Assembly: GCF_014237835.1 (NCBI RefSeq)
Contig: NZ_JACJVI010000004.1
Span: 1-64,000, forward strand
DNA: 64,000 bases
Direction of reading: 5' to 3'
Origin: Rhizobium sp. AQ_MP
Lineage (GTDB): Bacteria; Pseudomonadota; Alphaproteobacteria; Rhizobiales; Rhizobiaceae
Shown here in pieces: positions 28,591-36,671 of the stretch. The notes below the pieces were generated by a model. It searched no databases. It had not been told where the DNA came from and saw only the letters and a list, made by a program, of their open reading frames with translations. The position numbers and the translations under genes were made by a program. How positions within the stretch are numbered: position 1 is the stretch's first letter; each line of letters opens with the position of its first letter.

Positions 28591-29567
28591 TGTCTGCCAT
28601 CGCTGATAGACCACATCGTCGCGCAATGATTGGCGCCGGGCTCTGCCTGGCGCTTCTCGTCGTCATGAGCCTCGCCATCGGCGTGCAGGAGATGTCGCTC
28701 TCCGGCGCTGATGGGGCGATGCCCTTTGCCGATCTCATGGCCATCAGCCGGCTGCCGCGCACGCTTGCCGCCGTGCTCTGCGGTGCGGGGCTCGCCGTTG
28801 CCGGCCAGATCATGCAGACGCTGACGCGCAACCGTTTCGTCGAGCCCTCGACGGCTGGCACCGCCCAGAGTGCGGCCCTTGGCATCCTGATCGTGACGCT
28901 CTTCCTGCCGGCCGCCGGCCTTGGCGTGAAGGCACTGGTCGCCAGCGGCTATGCGCTCGCGGGCACCGCGCTGTTCCTCGCCACCGCGCACCGCCTGCCG
29001 CCCGAACAGCCGCATCTCGTGCCGCTCTTCGGCCTTGTCTATGGCGGCGTGGTGGGGGCGGCCGTCACCTATGTCGCCTGGCAGACTGATCTCCTGCAAT
29101 ATTTGGACATCTGGACCAATGGCGAATTCTCCGGCGTGCTGAAGGGTCGCTATGAGCTGCTCTTCGTCGCCGTCGTCATCGTCGGCGCTGCCATCGCGAT
29201 TGCCGACCGGCTGACGATCATGGCGCTCGGCGAGGACCAGGCGACCAGCCTCGGCATCGATTATCGCCGCATGACGCAGATCGGGCTGGTGCTGGTATCC
29301 GTCATGTCGGCGCTCTCGGTCGTCGTCGTCGGACTGATCCCCTTTGTGGGCCTTGTGGTACCCAATCTCGTCTCGCGCCTCTCGGGCGACAATCTGCGCG
29401 GCACGCTGCCGCTCGTGGCGCTCGGCGGGGCAATTCTCGTTCTCGCCTCCGATATCGCGGGGCGCATCATGCGCTTTCCTTACGAGATCCCCGTCGGCAC
29501 CGTGATGGGCGTGATCGGACCGGCCGTCTTCCTCTGGTTCATCCTCCGGGAGCGGCGCGATGCGTGA
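28590..29567 (+). CDS. siderophore ABC transporter permease 1 (FecCD family)
   Basis: A 325-residue inner-membrane permease with about nine helices and the family motifs NRFVEPSTAGTAQSAALG and VGLIPFVGLVVPNLVSRL. ATG at 28590 overlaps the preceding stop as TGATG; GTG at 28587 is the alternative. It pairs with the next permease to form the channel, as in YclN/YclO. Confidence 0.92.
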   Translation: MSAIADRPHRRAMIGAGLCLALLVVMSLAIGVQEMSLSGADGAMPFADLMAISRLPRTLAAVLCGAGLAVAGQIMQTLTRNRFVEPSTAGTAQSAALGILIVTLFLPAAGLGVKALVASGYALAGTALFLATAHRLPPEQPHLVPLFGLVYGGVVGAAVTYVAWQTDLLQYLDIWTNGEFSGVLKGRYELLFVAVVIVGAAIAIADRLTIMALGEDQATSLGIDYRRMTQIGLVLVSVMSALSVVVVGLIPFVGLVVPNLVSRLSGDNLRGTLPLVALGGAILVLASDIAGRIMRFPYEIPVGTVMGVIGPAVFLWFILRERRDA

Positions 29568-30504
29568 CCGGATCGTTATCGGCCTTCTCCTCTGTCTTGC
29601 GCTCTTGGCCATTACCGCCTTCATGACGGTCAACCTGCGCGGCAATATCGCTTTAGCGCTGGAGCTGCGCGGTGTCAGGCTTGCGGCGCTGGTGACCGTC
29701 GCCATTGCCATCGCGCTCTCGACCGTCACCTTCCAGACGATCACCGGCAACCGCATCCTCACACCCTCGATCATGGGCCTCGATGCGCTCTACCAGTTCG
29801 GTCAGGCGGCGCTCGTCTATGCACTTGGCGGGCTGGGTTATGTCTCGCTCTCGCCGCATCTGAAATTCGGCATGGAGGCATCCGCGCTGATGCTGCTCGC
29901 CATGCTCATCCTCTGGCCGGCGCTGAAAAGCCGGATGGATCTGACGCTGATGCTGCTCGCCGGCGTCGTGATCGGCGGGCTCTTCCGCAGCCTGACCAAT
30001 CTTCTGGCGCGGCTGATCGATCCGCAGGAATTCGCCGTGGCGCAGCGGGCGATGTATGCCAACTTCTCCGCGCCGAACACCGACCTGCTTATCATCGCGG
30101 CCCTCGTCACGGTGTTGGCCGGCGGCTTCCTGTTCTTGCGCCGCCATCTGCTCGATATCGCAGCGCTCGGACGCGACACGGCCATCGGCCTCGGTCTCGA
30201 CTGGAACCGGGTGGTGCTGGTGCAGCTCATCACCGTGTCACTCCTGGTCGCCGTTTCCACAGCACTCGTCGGCCCCGTCACCTTTTTCGGCCTGCTGATT
30301 GCAGCGCTGGCCGAACGGCTCACATCCTCGCGTCGGCACGCTTCCGTCTTCGTGGTTGCCATGTTGCTCGGCGTGATCGTGCTGGTCGGCGGGCAGACGC
30401 TGTTGCAACACGGGCTTAGCCAGGCCGGCACGCTCTCTGTCGTCGTCGATTTCCTCGGCGGCCTTGTCTTCATCCTGCTTCTGTTTGCGAGGCGCACACG
30501 ATGA
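29560..30504 (+). CDS. siderophore ABC transporter permease 2 (FecCD family)
   Basis: A 314-residue membrane permease with about nine helices. TGNRILTPSIMGLDALYQ and VGPVTFFGLLIAALAERL are the conserved family segments. It overlaps the first permease by eight bases and the ATPase gene by four. Partner of permease 1 in ferric-siderophore import. Confidence 0.92.
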   Translation: MRDRIVIGLLLCLALLAITAFMTVNLRGNIALALELRGVRLAALVTVAIAIALSTVTFQTITGNRILTPSIMGLDALYQFGQAALVYALGGLGYVSLSPHLKFGMEASALMLLAMLILWPALKSRMDLTLMLLAGVVIGGLFRSLTNLLARLIDPQEFAVAQRAMYANFSAPNTDLLIIAALVTVLAGGFLFLRRHLLDIAALGRDTAIGLGLDWNRVVLVQLITVSLLVAVSTALVGPVTFFGLLIAALAERLTSSRRHASVFVVAMLLGVIVLVGGQTLLQHGLSQAGTLSVVVDFLGGLVFILLLFARRTR

Positions 30505-31277
30505 TCGAAATCCAATCCGTCAGCCTCACTCGCGAAGGCCAGCGCGTGCTCGACGGCATCGACCTCGTTCTGCCGAGGGGTGGCCTCACCGCCCTGATCG
30601 GCCCGAACGGGGCGGGTAAATCCACCCTGCTCTCGCTTGCCGCCCGGCTGTTGCCGCTGCAGCAGGGATCCGTCACCATCGACGGACTTCCGGTCGGCTC
30701 GACGCCCGGCAAGGTGCTGGCCAAGAAGCTTGCGATCCTGAGGCAAGACTCCGGCCCGCCGCCGCGCGTCACCGTGCGCGAAATGGTCAGCTTCGGCCGC
30801 TTTCCGCATAGCGGCGGGCGAATGACGGCCGAGGACAAGGCGATGGTCGAGGAGGCGCTTGCCCGCTTCGAACTCGAAGGCCTAGCCAACCGCTCGCTCG
30901 ACCGCCTCTCCGGCGGCCAGCGGCAACGGGTGATGGTGGCGATGACCTATGCGCAAGACACCGATTACATCCTGCTCGACGAACCCTTGAACAATCTCGA
31001 CATGTATCACGCCCGCCAGCTGATGCTGGAACTGCGCCGGCTCGCCGACGAGACCGGTCGCACCATCGTCATCGTGCTGCACGACATCAACCACGCCTCG
31101 GCCAGCGCCGACCGGATCATCGCCATGAAGGATGGCCGGATCGCCGCCGACGGGCCGCCTGATGCGATCATGCGCTCGGAGGTGCTGGAGGCGATCTACG
31201 GGTTTGCTGTGCCGGTGGTTGAAGCGGGCGGCATGCGGCTTGCGCTGCAATATGCGCGTGGGGGCCAGACGAGTTAA
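30501..31277 (+). CDS. siderophore ABC transporter ATP-binding protein
   Basis: A 258-residue ATPase with Walker A GPNGAGKST, signature LSGGQRQRV, Walker B YILLDEP and the switch histidine in VLHDINHA. It resembles YclP/CeuD/FepC and powers the two permeases. Last gene of the siderophore operon; the stop is followed by a strong hairpin. Confidence 0.95.
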   Translation: MIEIQSVSLTREGQRVLDGIDLVLPRGGLTALIGPNGAGKSTLLSLAARLLPLQQGSVTIDGLPVGSTPGKVLAKKLAILRQDSGPPPRVTVREMVSFGRFPHSGGRMTAEDKAMVEEALARFELEGLANRSLDRLSGGQRQRVMVAMTYAQDTDYILLDEPLNNLDMYHARQLMLELRRLADETGRTIVIVLHDINHASASADRIIAMKDGRIAADGPPDAIMRSEVLEAIYGFAVPVVEAGGMRLALQYARGGQTS

Positions 31278-31321
31278 CAGTCCTTGGGCCGAAGCGCGCT
31301 TTAGCGTGTTGCAACCGGTTG

Positions 31322-31356
31322 GCCGCCGGGGACCCCGGCGGTTCCTTTCAGATTTT
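31322..31356 (+). terminator. hairpin terminator at the end of the siderophore operon
   Basis: A 9-bp GC stem (CCGCCGGGG / CCCCGGCGG) followed by a pyrimidine-rich tract with TTTTT at 31353. It lies between convergent operons. Confidence 0.65.
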
Positions 31357-31387
31357 TGTCCGATGCCGATCAGTCAGGCTCGCTCCG

Positions 31388-33286
31388 TCACTCCGTCTCG
31401 ACCCTGCCCTTCTTCTCGTCCTTCTTGTTCTTCTGCAGCAGCCAGGTCAGCAGGTCGGGTGTTTCCTTCGGCTTGGCCGGCGGTCGCTTGGCCACAACCT
31501 TCGGGCGATAGACCTTGACGTTATCGAGGGCTGCGAACTTCTCGCCATATTGGCTCTTGATCGCAGCGACGCGTCCCCAGTTCTTCGCCCGCGAGGCCAG
31601 AACGGCGAGGCCGACAACACCACCCTCCGTCGGTTCCCATTCCACGGATTGCTGGAACAGACGCGTGGCGTCCTTGGTGGCCTTGTTGTCGAGGCGGTGC
31701 CATGCGAGCGCCTGCGCACCCAAGGCCGATTTCTGCTCGAAGACATAAGCCTCAAAGGTTTTCAGCTCCTCCTCTGAGGGTACCAGAGGCGTCTCCTGAT
31801 CGGTGAGGCCGGCCGATACCAGCTCAATATAGATCTTCTTCAGCTCTGGGGTCTGCGTTGCGTATTGACGAGCCAGTTGAAGTGCCTCATCGCGGTGGTC
31901 CATGTTGCGCAGTGTGAGGATGACGCCTTCGATGCTCTTCAGGCTGGTTGCCATGCGCGTGGCACTGACGAACCAGTGATAGGAGGCCTCCCAGCTTTGC
32001 TGGCCATAATAAAACCAGCCGAACAGCTCAGCATCGGCGGCGGAGAATGAGCGCTGGACATAGTCGCTGAAGCGCTGCAGTTCGTCCAGCGTCAGCCCTG
32101 TCGCAGGGGTGCCTTCGGCGATCTGGCCCATCTTGCGCCGGACGAGATCGAAAGAGACGTTGTCGAACTCTCCCGTGCCGTCAGGTAGGATCGCGCCGAG
32201 AGCAACCAGTGAACGGGTACCAGCCTCAGGCAGAAGCAGGCTTGCCTTCTGCACGGTCGACAGCCGCTCGTTCGGATCCTCGCAGTTTGTGACGATGTAT
32301 TTGTAGAGATCGAAGGCGCGGGCAAAGTCACGCGACTGGGCGAGTGCTTCGGCCGTGATCCACATGGTGTTCATCTCGGCGCAGACCATCAGCTGCGGCG
32401 AGCCCTCGGCAAGGCTTACGACCTGGGCCCAGTTGCGCTGGGCGTGGGAGCGCTCCATCAGCCTGCGGGTCTCGGCCAGAGCCAGCTTGTCGAGGAGTTC
32501 CTGGCTGGGCTTCCAGTTGGGGTTCTCGCTCTGCAGCTTGGCCATCTCTGTGCGGACCCGGACGTAGTCACCGCTGCCAAAGATATCCCACAGCGGCTGT
32601 TCGGAGACGTTGGTCGGAGCATCGAACAGGTCTTCCGGCGCATCCCAGTTGGGATAGAGGGCCTTCAGGCGGCGCAGTTCCGCGCCAAGCCGCTTCAGGT
32701 CTCGTGTCTGGGCATAGTAACGCAGCGCCGTGTCGTCCACCTGCGGCCGGGTCGCAACCACGGGCTCCTCGGCCTGCTGGCTGAGCCGGGCGATCTGGAG
32801 CTCTACACTGTCGCGAGACGATGCGGCTGCCGGCGCCTGGGCGCTGACGGCCGAAGGTGCAGGTTGGACGGCCGGTCTGCTTGCCACCGTGGCCTGGCTT
32901 GGCCCGAATGGATTTTCCCCGGGCGCGACATCGCGGATCACAGGGCTCGCAGCCTGGGGCGCCATGGCCGTGGGGGCTGTCGGCTCCGGCATTGCGGCCG
33001 GCAGTACGATCTGGGCGGCAGCCGGTGCCACGGGCATCACCGGCTGCGGTGCTGCCATGGTCGTCGGAACGACGGGCGGCAGGTTCGGCGCCGCGACCGG
33101 CGCAAAGCTCGGCATGGCTGGCTGCACGCCTGCCGGCACGGAGACATTGGAGAGCACCACGCCGCCGGGAACGACGACGCCCATGGCGGGGAAATTCTTC
33201 ACCGCGTCTCCTGTGGCCTGGCTGAGGGGAATGATCGTGCAGGCACCGAGAAGAAGTGCAGTTTTCAGGGGAAATCGGTCAAACAT
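31388..33286 (-). CDS. TPR-repeat exported protein of the cellulose operon (BcsK-like)
   Basis: A 632-residue exported protein. A signal sequence (1-25) is followed by a Pro/Ala/Val-rich disordered stretch (about 35-160). The rest is helical repeats of tetratricopeptide type (about 180-600) with a basic Lys-rich tail. It is the last gene of the cellulose cluster and overlaps bcsZ by 22 bases. Alphaproteobacterial cellulose operons that lack the BcsC porin often carry a TPR protein (BcsK), and this probably fills that place. It has no outer-membrane barrel domain. Confidence 0.72.
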   Translation of the reverse strand: MFDRFPLKTALLLGACTIIPLSQATGDAVKNFPAMGVVVPGGVVLSNVSVPAGVQPAMPSFAPVAAPNLPPVVPTTMAAPQPVMPVAPAAAQIVLPAAMPEPTAPTAMAPQAASPVIRDVAPGENPFGPSQATVASRPAVQPAPSAVSAQAPAAASSRDSVELQIARLSQQAEEPVVATRPQVDDTALRYYAQTRDLKRLGAELRRLKALYPNWDAPEDLFDAPTNVSEQPLWDIFGSGDYVRVRTEMAKLQSENPNWKPSQELLDKLALAETRRLMERSHAQRNWAQVVSLAEGSPQLMVCAEMNTMWITAEALAQSRDFARAFDLYKYIVTNCEDPNERLSTVQKASLLLPEAGTRSLVALGAILPDGTGEFDNVSFDLVRRKMGQIAEGTPATGLTLDELQRFSDYVQRSFSAADAELFGWFYYGQQSWEASYHWFVSATRMATSLKSIEGVILTLRNMDHRDEALQLARQYATQTPELKKIYIELVSAGLTDQETPLVPSEEELKTFEAYVFEQKSALGAQALAWHRLDNKATKDATRLFQQSVEWEPTEGGVVGLAVLASRAKNWGRVAAIKSQYGEKFAALDNVKVYRPKVVAKRPPAKPKETPDLLTWLLQKNKKDEKKGRVETE

Positions 33287-34356
33287 GTGGGATACCTTTC
33301 AGCGATCGCCATGAGGCTGAGCACATGGAGCGTGGCGGGGTAATAGTCTTGGGAGCTGAAGTCAGAGAGAAGGGCGACATCGGGACGTCGGCCCAGGCTG
33401 CATTCGACGAGGCCGGCGACAGCTTGGTAGCCGGGACCGGGCATTGGGGCGAGACGGGTCGCGGTTGCGAGTTCGACCACGGACATCGAGGCGGGTCCGA
33501 ACTGCTTCCAGTGCGCGGCAAAGACCTCGAGAATGTCCGGGTAGTCGCGCGAATACCACGCCAGATAAAGCGGAACGCGGATCGCATCATAGCCGAACTG
33601 AGAGGGATAGCCGCTTGCGGGGCGTGGCATCTCGTTGGAAAGCGAGACCCAATCTGCCGGCAATCTCGCAGGACCGAAGCGGGCTTCGCGGAGCAGGCGT
33701 ACACCGCTGTCCATGAGAGCTTCAGACGGAAAGCGGTTCGACAAGCGTCCGAGATCAACGATCGCCGGAAAAATCCAGTAGGCCATGTTGACCACCGGAC
33801 CATCCGGCTGGTCGTTTGCCCCGAAGCCCTGAACACCGGGAAGGAGGACGAGGCCATGCGCCGTATCGATCGCGGTCCGGGCATTGATCGCGTCTGATAT
33901 CCGCTGGGCTTCCCTCAGCAAATCAGGCTCGTTCCAACGCTGGCCGGCGCGCATCAGTGCCCAGGCGATGAGCAGATCGCCATCGGTCGCGTTGTTGCGA
34001 TCGGTGATCGGCGGCATCTGAGACGGATCCCAGCGCCAGGCGGCGAGACCGTCCTCCCGGACAAAGAGATTTGCCTTCGTCCACCGCCAGATGCGATCGA
34101 AGCTGTCGCGATCATCAGCCGCCTCGGCCATCAGCATGCCATAGCCCTGGCTTTCGCTGTGGCTGATCCCACCGGCCCGGTTGTCAACCACCCGCCCCTC
34201 TTCGGTGAGGAAGTTGTGGCGATAGACGAGCCAGGCGCCGACGGCGAGGTCGGCCGCAGGATTTTCCTCCAGCTGCGACCGCACCGCAGTCGCAGCACCC
34301 GTAAACAGGGAGCAACTCAAAAGCAGAAACGACAGGATACGAGTGCGTGTCTTCAC
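33265..34356 (-). CDS. bcsZ: endo-1,4-beta-glucanase, GH8 (cellulose synthesis)
   Basis: A 363-residue periplasmic glycoside hydrolase of family 8 with a signal peptide (cut near residue 22). The general acid glutamate lies in HSESQGYGM and the conserved aspartate in ATDGDLLIAWAL. It trims or releases glucan chains during cellulose export; the Agrobacterium counterpart is celC. It overlaps bcsB by ATGA and the TPR gene by 22 bases. Confidence 0.92.
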   Translation of the reverse strand: MKTRTRILSFLLLSCSLFTGAATAVRSQLEENPAADLAVGAWLVYRHNFLTEEGRVVDNRAGGISHSESQGYGMLMAEAADDRDSFDRIWRWTKANLFVREDGLAAWRWDPSQMPPITDRNNATDGDLLIAWALMRAGQRWNEPDLLREAQRISDAINARTAIDTAHGLVLLPGVQGFGANDQPDGPVVNMAYWIFPAIVDLGRLSNRFPSEALMDSGVRLLREARFGPARLPADWVSLSNEMPRPASGYPSQFGYDAIRVPLYLAWYSRDYPDILEVFAAHWKQFGPASMSVVELATATRLAPMPGPGYQAVAGLVECSLGRRPDVALLSDFSSQDYYPATLHVLSLMAIAERYPTCLTDFP

Positions 34357-36671
34357 GATTTCCGTCCCTGCCTCAAGACGACGAAAGTCGAAGCGCCGAG
34401 AAGGATTGCGATGATGATCTGCGCGATGGTGAACTCCCGGGCATTGTTGGAGAACCAGCCGGCCACGATAAGTCTACCGTTCTGCAGGCTGAGCGGCTTC
34501 GTTTCATAGAGACGCTCATGGGCAGCCAGTTTGCGCTCGACCAAGGTCCCGTCGCGCTTGAGGGCATAGACCGCGCCGCCAAGACGACCCCAGACATCCC
34601 TCTGCACGAGGCTTCGCAGGCCCTCGGACAGGACTGCCGGCTCGCGCACTGCGACGACCGTCCAGGCATCACGCTCATTGACGAGACGCTGGGCCACCAG
34701 CATGTCCGCCTCGCCGCTCACCTGGTAGACGGCATCGTCGGAGAGGACAGTGCCGTCTTCGACGAGACCCAGTTGAGCGGCCTGAATGCGGATGCGAGTG
34801 CTGATCCCATCGAAAAGCTCGTTCGCCCTTTCCCGCAAGCGGGCAACGAGAGACGTCGGGCCTAAATCGTCTGCCGCCACCGGAGTGCCGTCGATGGAAA
34901 GTGCTGGGGCAGCCTCTTCGACCGGGGCGCTGCTCGGATCGGCCAAGTTCTGATCGATCGACAGGCCGAGATCACTCGCGACCGGATTGAGGTTGATCCC
35001 AAGATCCGACTGCAACTGACCCGAAAAACCGGAGAAGGTGCCAAAGGCCAAAAGCGGGCCTTCACGATCCAGCGGCCAGCCGGAGGTCACCGAAACGGAG
35101 CTGACCTCGCGCGATACGTAGGCCATTTTCGCCAAAAAGGTTCCGGCGGCACCAAGGACGGCGTCATCCATGTTCTCAACGTAGAGCGGCATGGACGCAT
35201 CATCGTCGAAGTCCGCCTTTCCGGCGGAGACCACGGCGAGATCCGGCGCATGGCCAATCTGGGCGAAAGCCGGGATGTTGAGCGTGCTGTCACCCTTGAT
35301 GAAGAAGCGCGCCGTTGTGTTGCCGAGGGTCGAGGGGTCGCAGACCGCATCGGATGCCGCGTGCAGTTCCGCCTCGAACTCGATGACGTTGTAACCCGGT
35401 CTGAGCTTGTTGAGAGGGATCGGCAGCACCTGGCCGTCGATGCGGCCGGAGCGCGCCTCACCGAGCCGGATGTTTGCGACCGTGTCACCATTGGCGCGGA
35501 CGACCATCTGGGCCGTCGGCGAAAGTCCGGCGGCGTATTCCGCATTCAGTTTCAGGTTGGCGGCACCGTAGTCGCCCGGGTAGAAATCCGCCGGCAGACT
35601 GAAGGCGATCGCCTGCTGGAAATGACGACCGGCAAAGGGACGGGACACGAAACCGAGTTCGGCCAGGGTGTTGACGCTGCCGGACTCGAGCAGGCGACCC
35701 CGACGATTGCCAAGCGCCCGACGCCCCTGGGGTGAACCGTCGGTGATCTCTGTCTGGGCGCGCAGCGTAAAGTCCCTGATTGTGCTCGCCAGTTCATCGG
35801 CGGTCCGAGCCGCCACGACCATACGGCTCCTTCCGGTGGACGGATCTATGTCGAATTGGACGCCGGACTGCTGTGGCACCACACCGATGAGGTCGCGCAC
35901 CGTGCCGAAGGTGCCGACCACGAGATCGATGCCAGGACCCGATCCGGCACTGTTTCCTACGGTGACCACAGGTCGATCGAAATGGCCGAGAATGGAGAGA
36001 GCCTGCACGACGGCAAAGGTACGATCGATATCCTCGCCGGCGGCGCCACGGGGAATGAGGCCGTTGATGGCGGCATGGCCATTGACGTCCCGGCTGTAGG
36101 CGAGAAGCGTCGAGACATCGCTGGGGTCATCCTTGGCATTACGGGTGAAGACGAAGCCGCTGCGTGCCGGATCGATCTGCGTCCACAATTCATAGGTCGC
36201 CTCGACGGAGCAATCGACGCGATGCGATTGGTCCAAGAGAACAGTCACGGCATTATAGCCGGGCTGAAGAAGGCCCTTCGGCAGCTCAAGCTCGACCTGA
36301 TGGGCGTCACCGGACTTCAGGTTCACCGAACCGATGTCACGATCATTGACAAAGATGCGCATCGCCGAGCGTTCCGGTGCGACCGAAATCGCCGTTTGCA
36401 AGGTGATGATCAGCTTGGCTGAACCCGTCATTTCCGAGGGCAGCACGACGAAGGGATATTCGCGATTGGCGGTCTCGCCGGTGAAGAACAGGTCCTGCTT
36501 GTCTGCTATGAGACGGCGGATCTGGCTTTCATCCTGGAAATATTCCTTGGTCTCGGTCTGAACCTTGACCTGCGGTGCGAGAACAAAGCCGGCGGAGGTG
36601 GCTGCGGCTGATGGCGAGGCGGCAAGCAGCAGGCCGACGATCGCCAGCGAAGAGAGGTGTTTCCTGATCAT
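34353..36671 (-). CDS. bcsB: cellulose synthase periplasmic subunit BcsB
   Basis: A 772-residue periplasmic partner of BcsA. It has a signal peptide (about 1-24), alternating carbohydrate-binding and flavodoxin-like regions, and one C-terminal membrane helix followed by RQGRKS. It guides the growing glucan across the periplasm and anchors to BcsA. The start at 36671 overlaps the bcsA stop as ATGA; the open frame extends to 36812 inside bcsA without similarity. Confidence 0.93.
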   Translation of the reverse strand: MIRKHLSSLAIVGLLLAASPSAAATSAGFVLAPQVKVQTETKEYFQDESQIRRLIADKQDLFFTGETANREYPFVVLPSEMTGSAKLIITLQTAISVAPERSAMRIFVNDRDIGSVNLKSGDAHQVELELPKGLLQPGYNAVTVLLDQSHRVDCSVEATYELWTQIDPARSGFVFTRNAKDDPSDVSTLLAYSRDVNGHAAINGLIPRGAAGEDIDRTFAVVQALSILGHFDRPVVTVGNSAGSGPGIDLVVGTFGTVRDLIGVVPQQSGVQFDIDPSTGRSRMVVAARTADELASTIRDFTLRAQTEITDGSPQGRRALGNRRGRLLESGSVNTLAELGFVSRPFAGRHFQQAIAFSLPADFYPGDYGAANLKLNAEYAAGLSPTAQMVVRANGDTVANIRLGEARSGRIDGQVLPIPLNKLRPGYNVIEFEAELHAASDAVCDPSTLGNTTARFFIKGDSTLNIPAFAQIGHAPDLAVVSAGKADFDDDASMPLYVENMDDAVLGAAGTFLAKMAYVSREVSSVSVTSGWPLDREGPLLAFGTFSGFSGQLQSDLGINLNPVASDLGLSIDQNLADPSSAPVEEAAPALSIDGTPVAADDLGPTSLVARLRERANELFDGISTRIRIQAAQLGLVEDGTVLSDDAVYQVSGEADMLVAQRLVNERDAWTVVAVREPAVLSEGLRSLVQRDVWGRLGGAVYALKRDGTLVERKLAAHERLYETKPLSLQNGRLIVAGWFSNNAREFTIAQIIIAILLGASTFVVLRQGRKS

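Noticed and set aside
26302..28626. A 774-codon open frame on the minus strand across the siderophore genes
   Set aside because: It lies opposite the carrier/AsbE fusion and the binding-protein gene, which have clear motifs and coupled starts. High-GC codon bias leaves the opposite strand open; no domain is visible in it.
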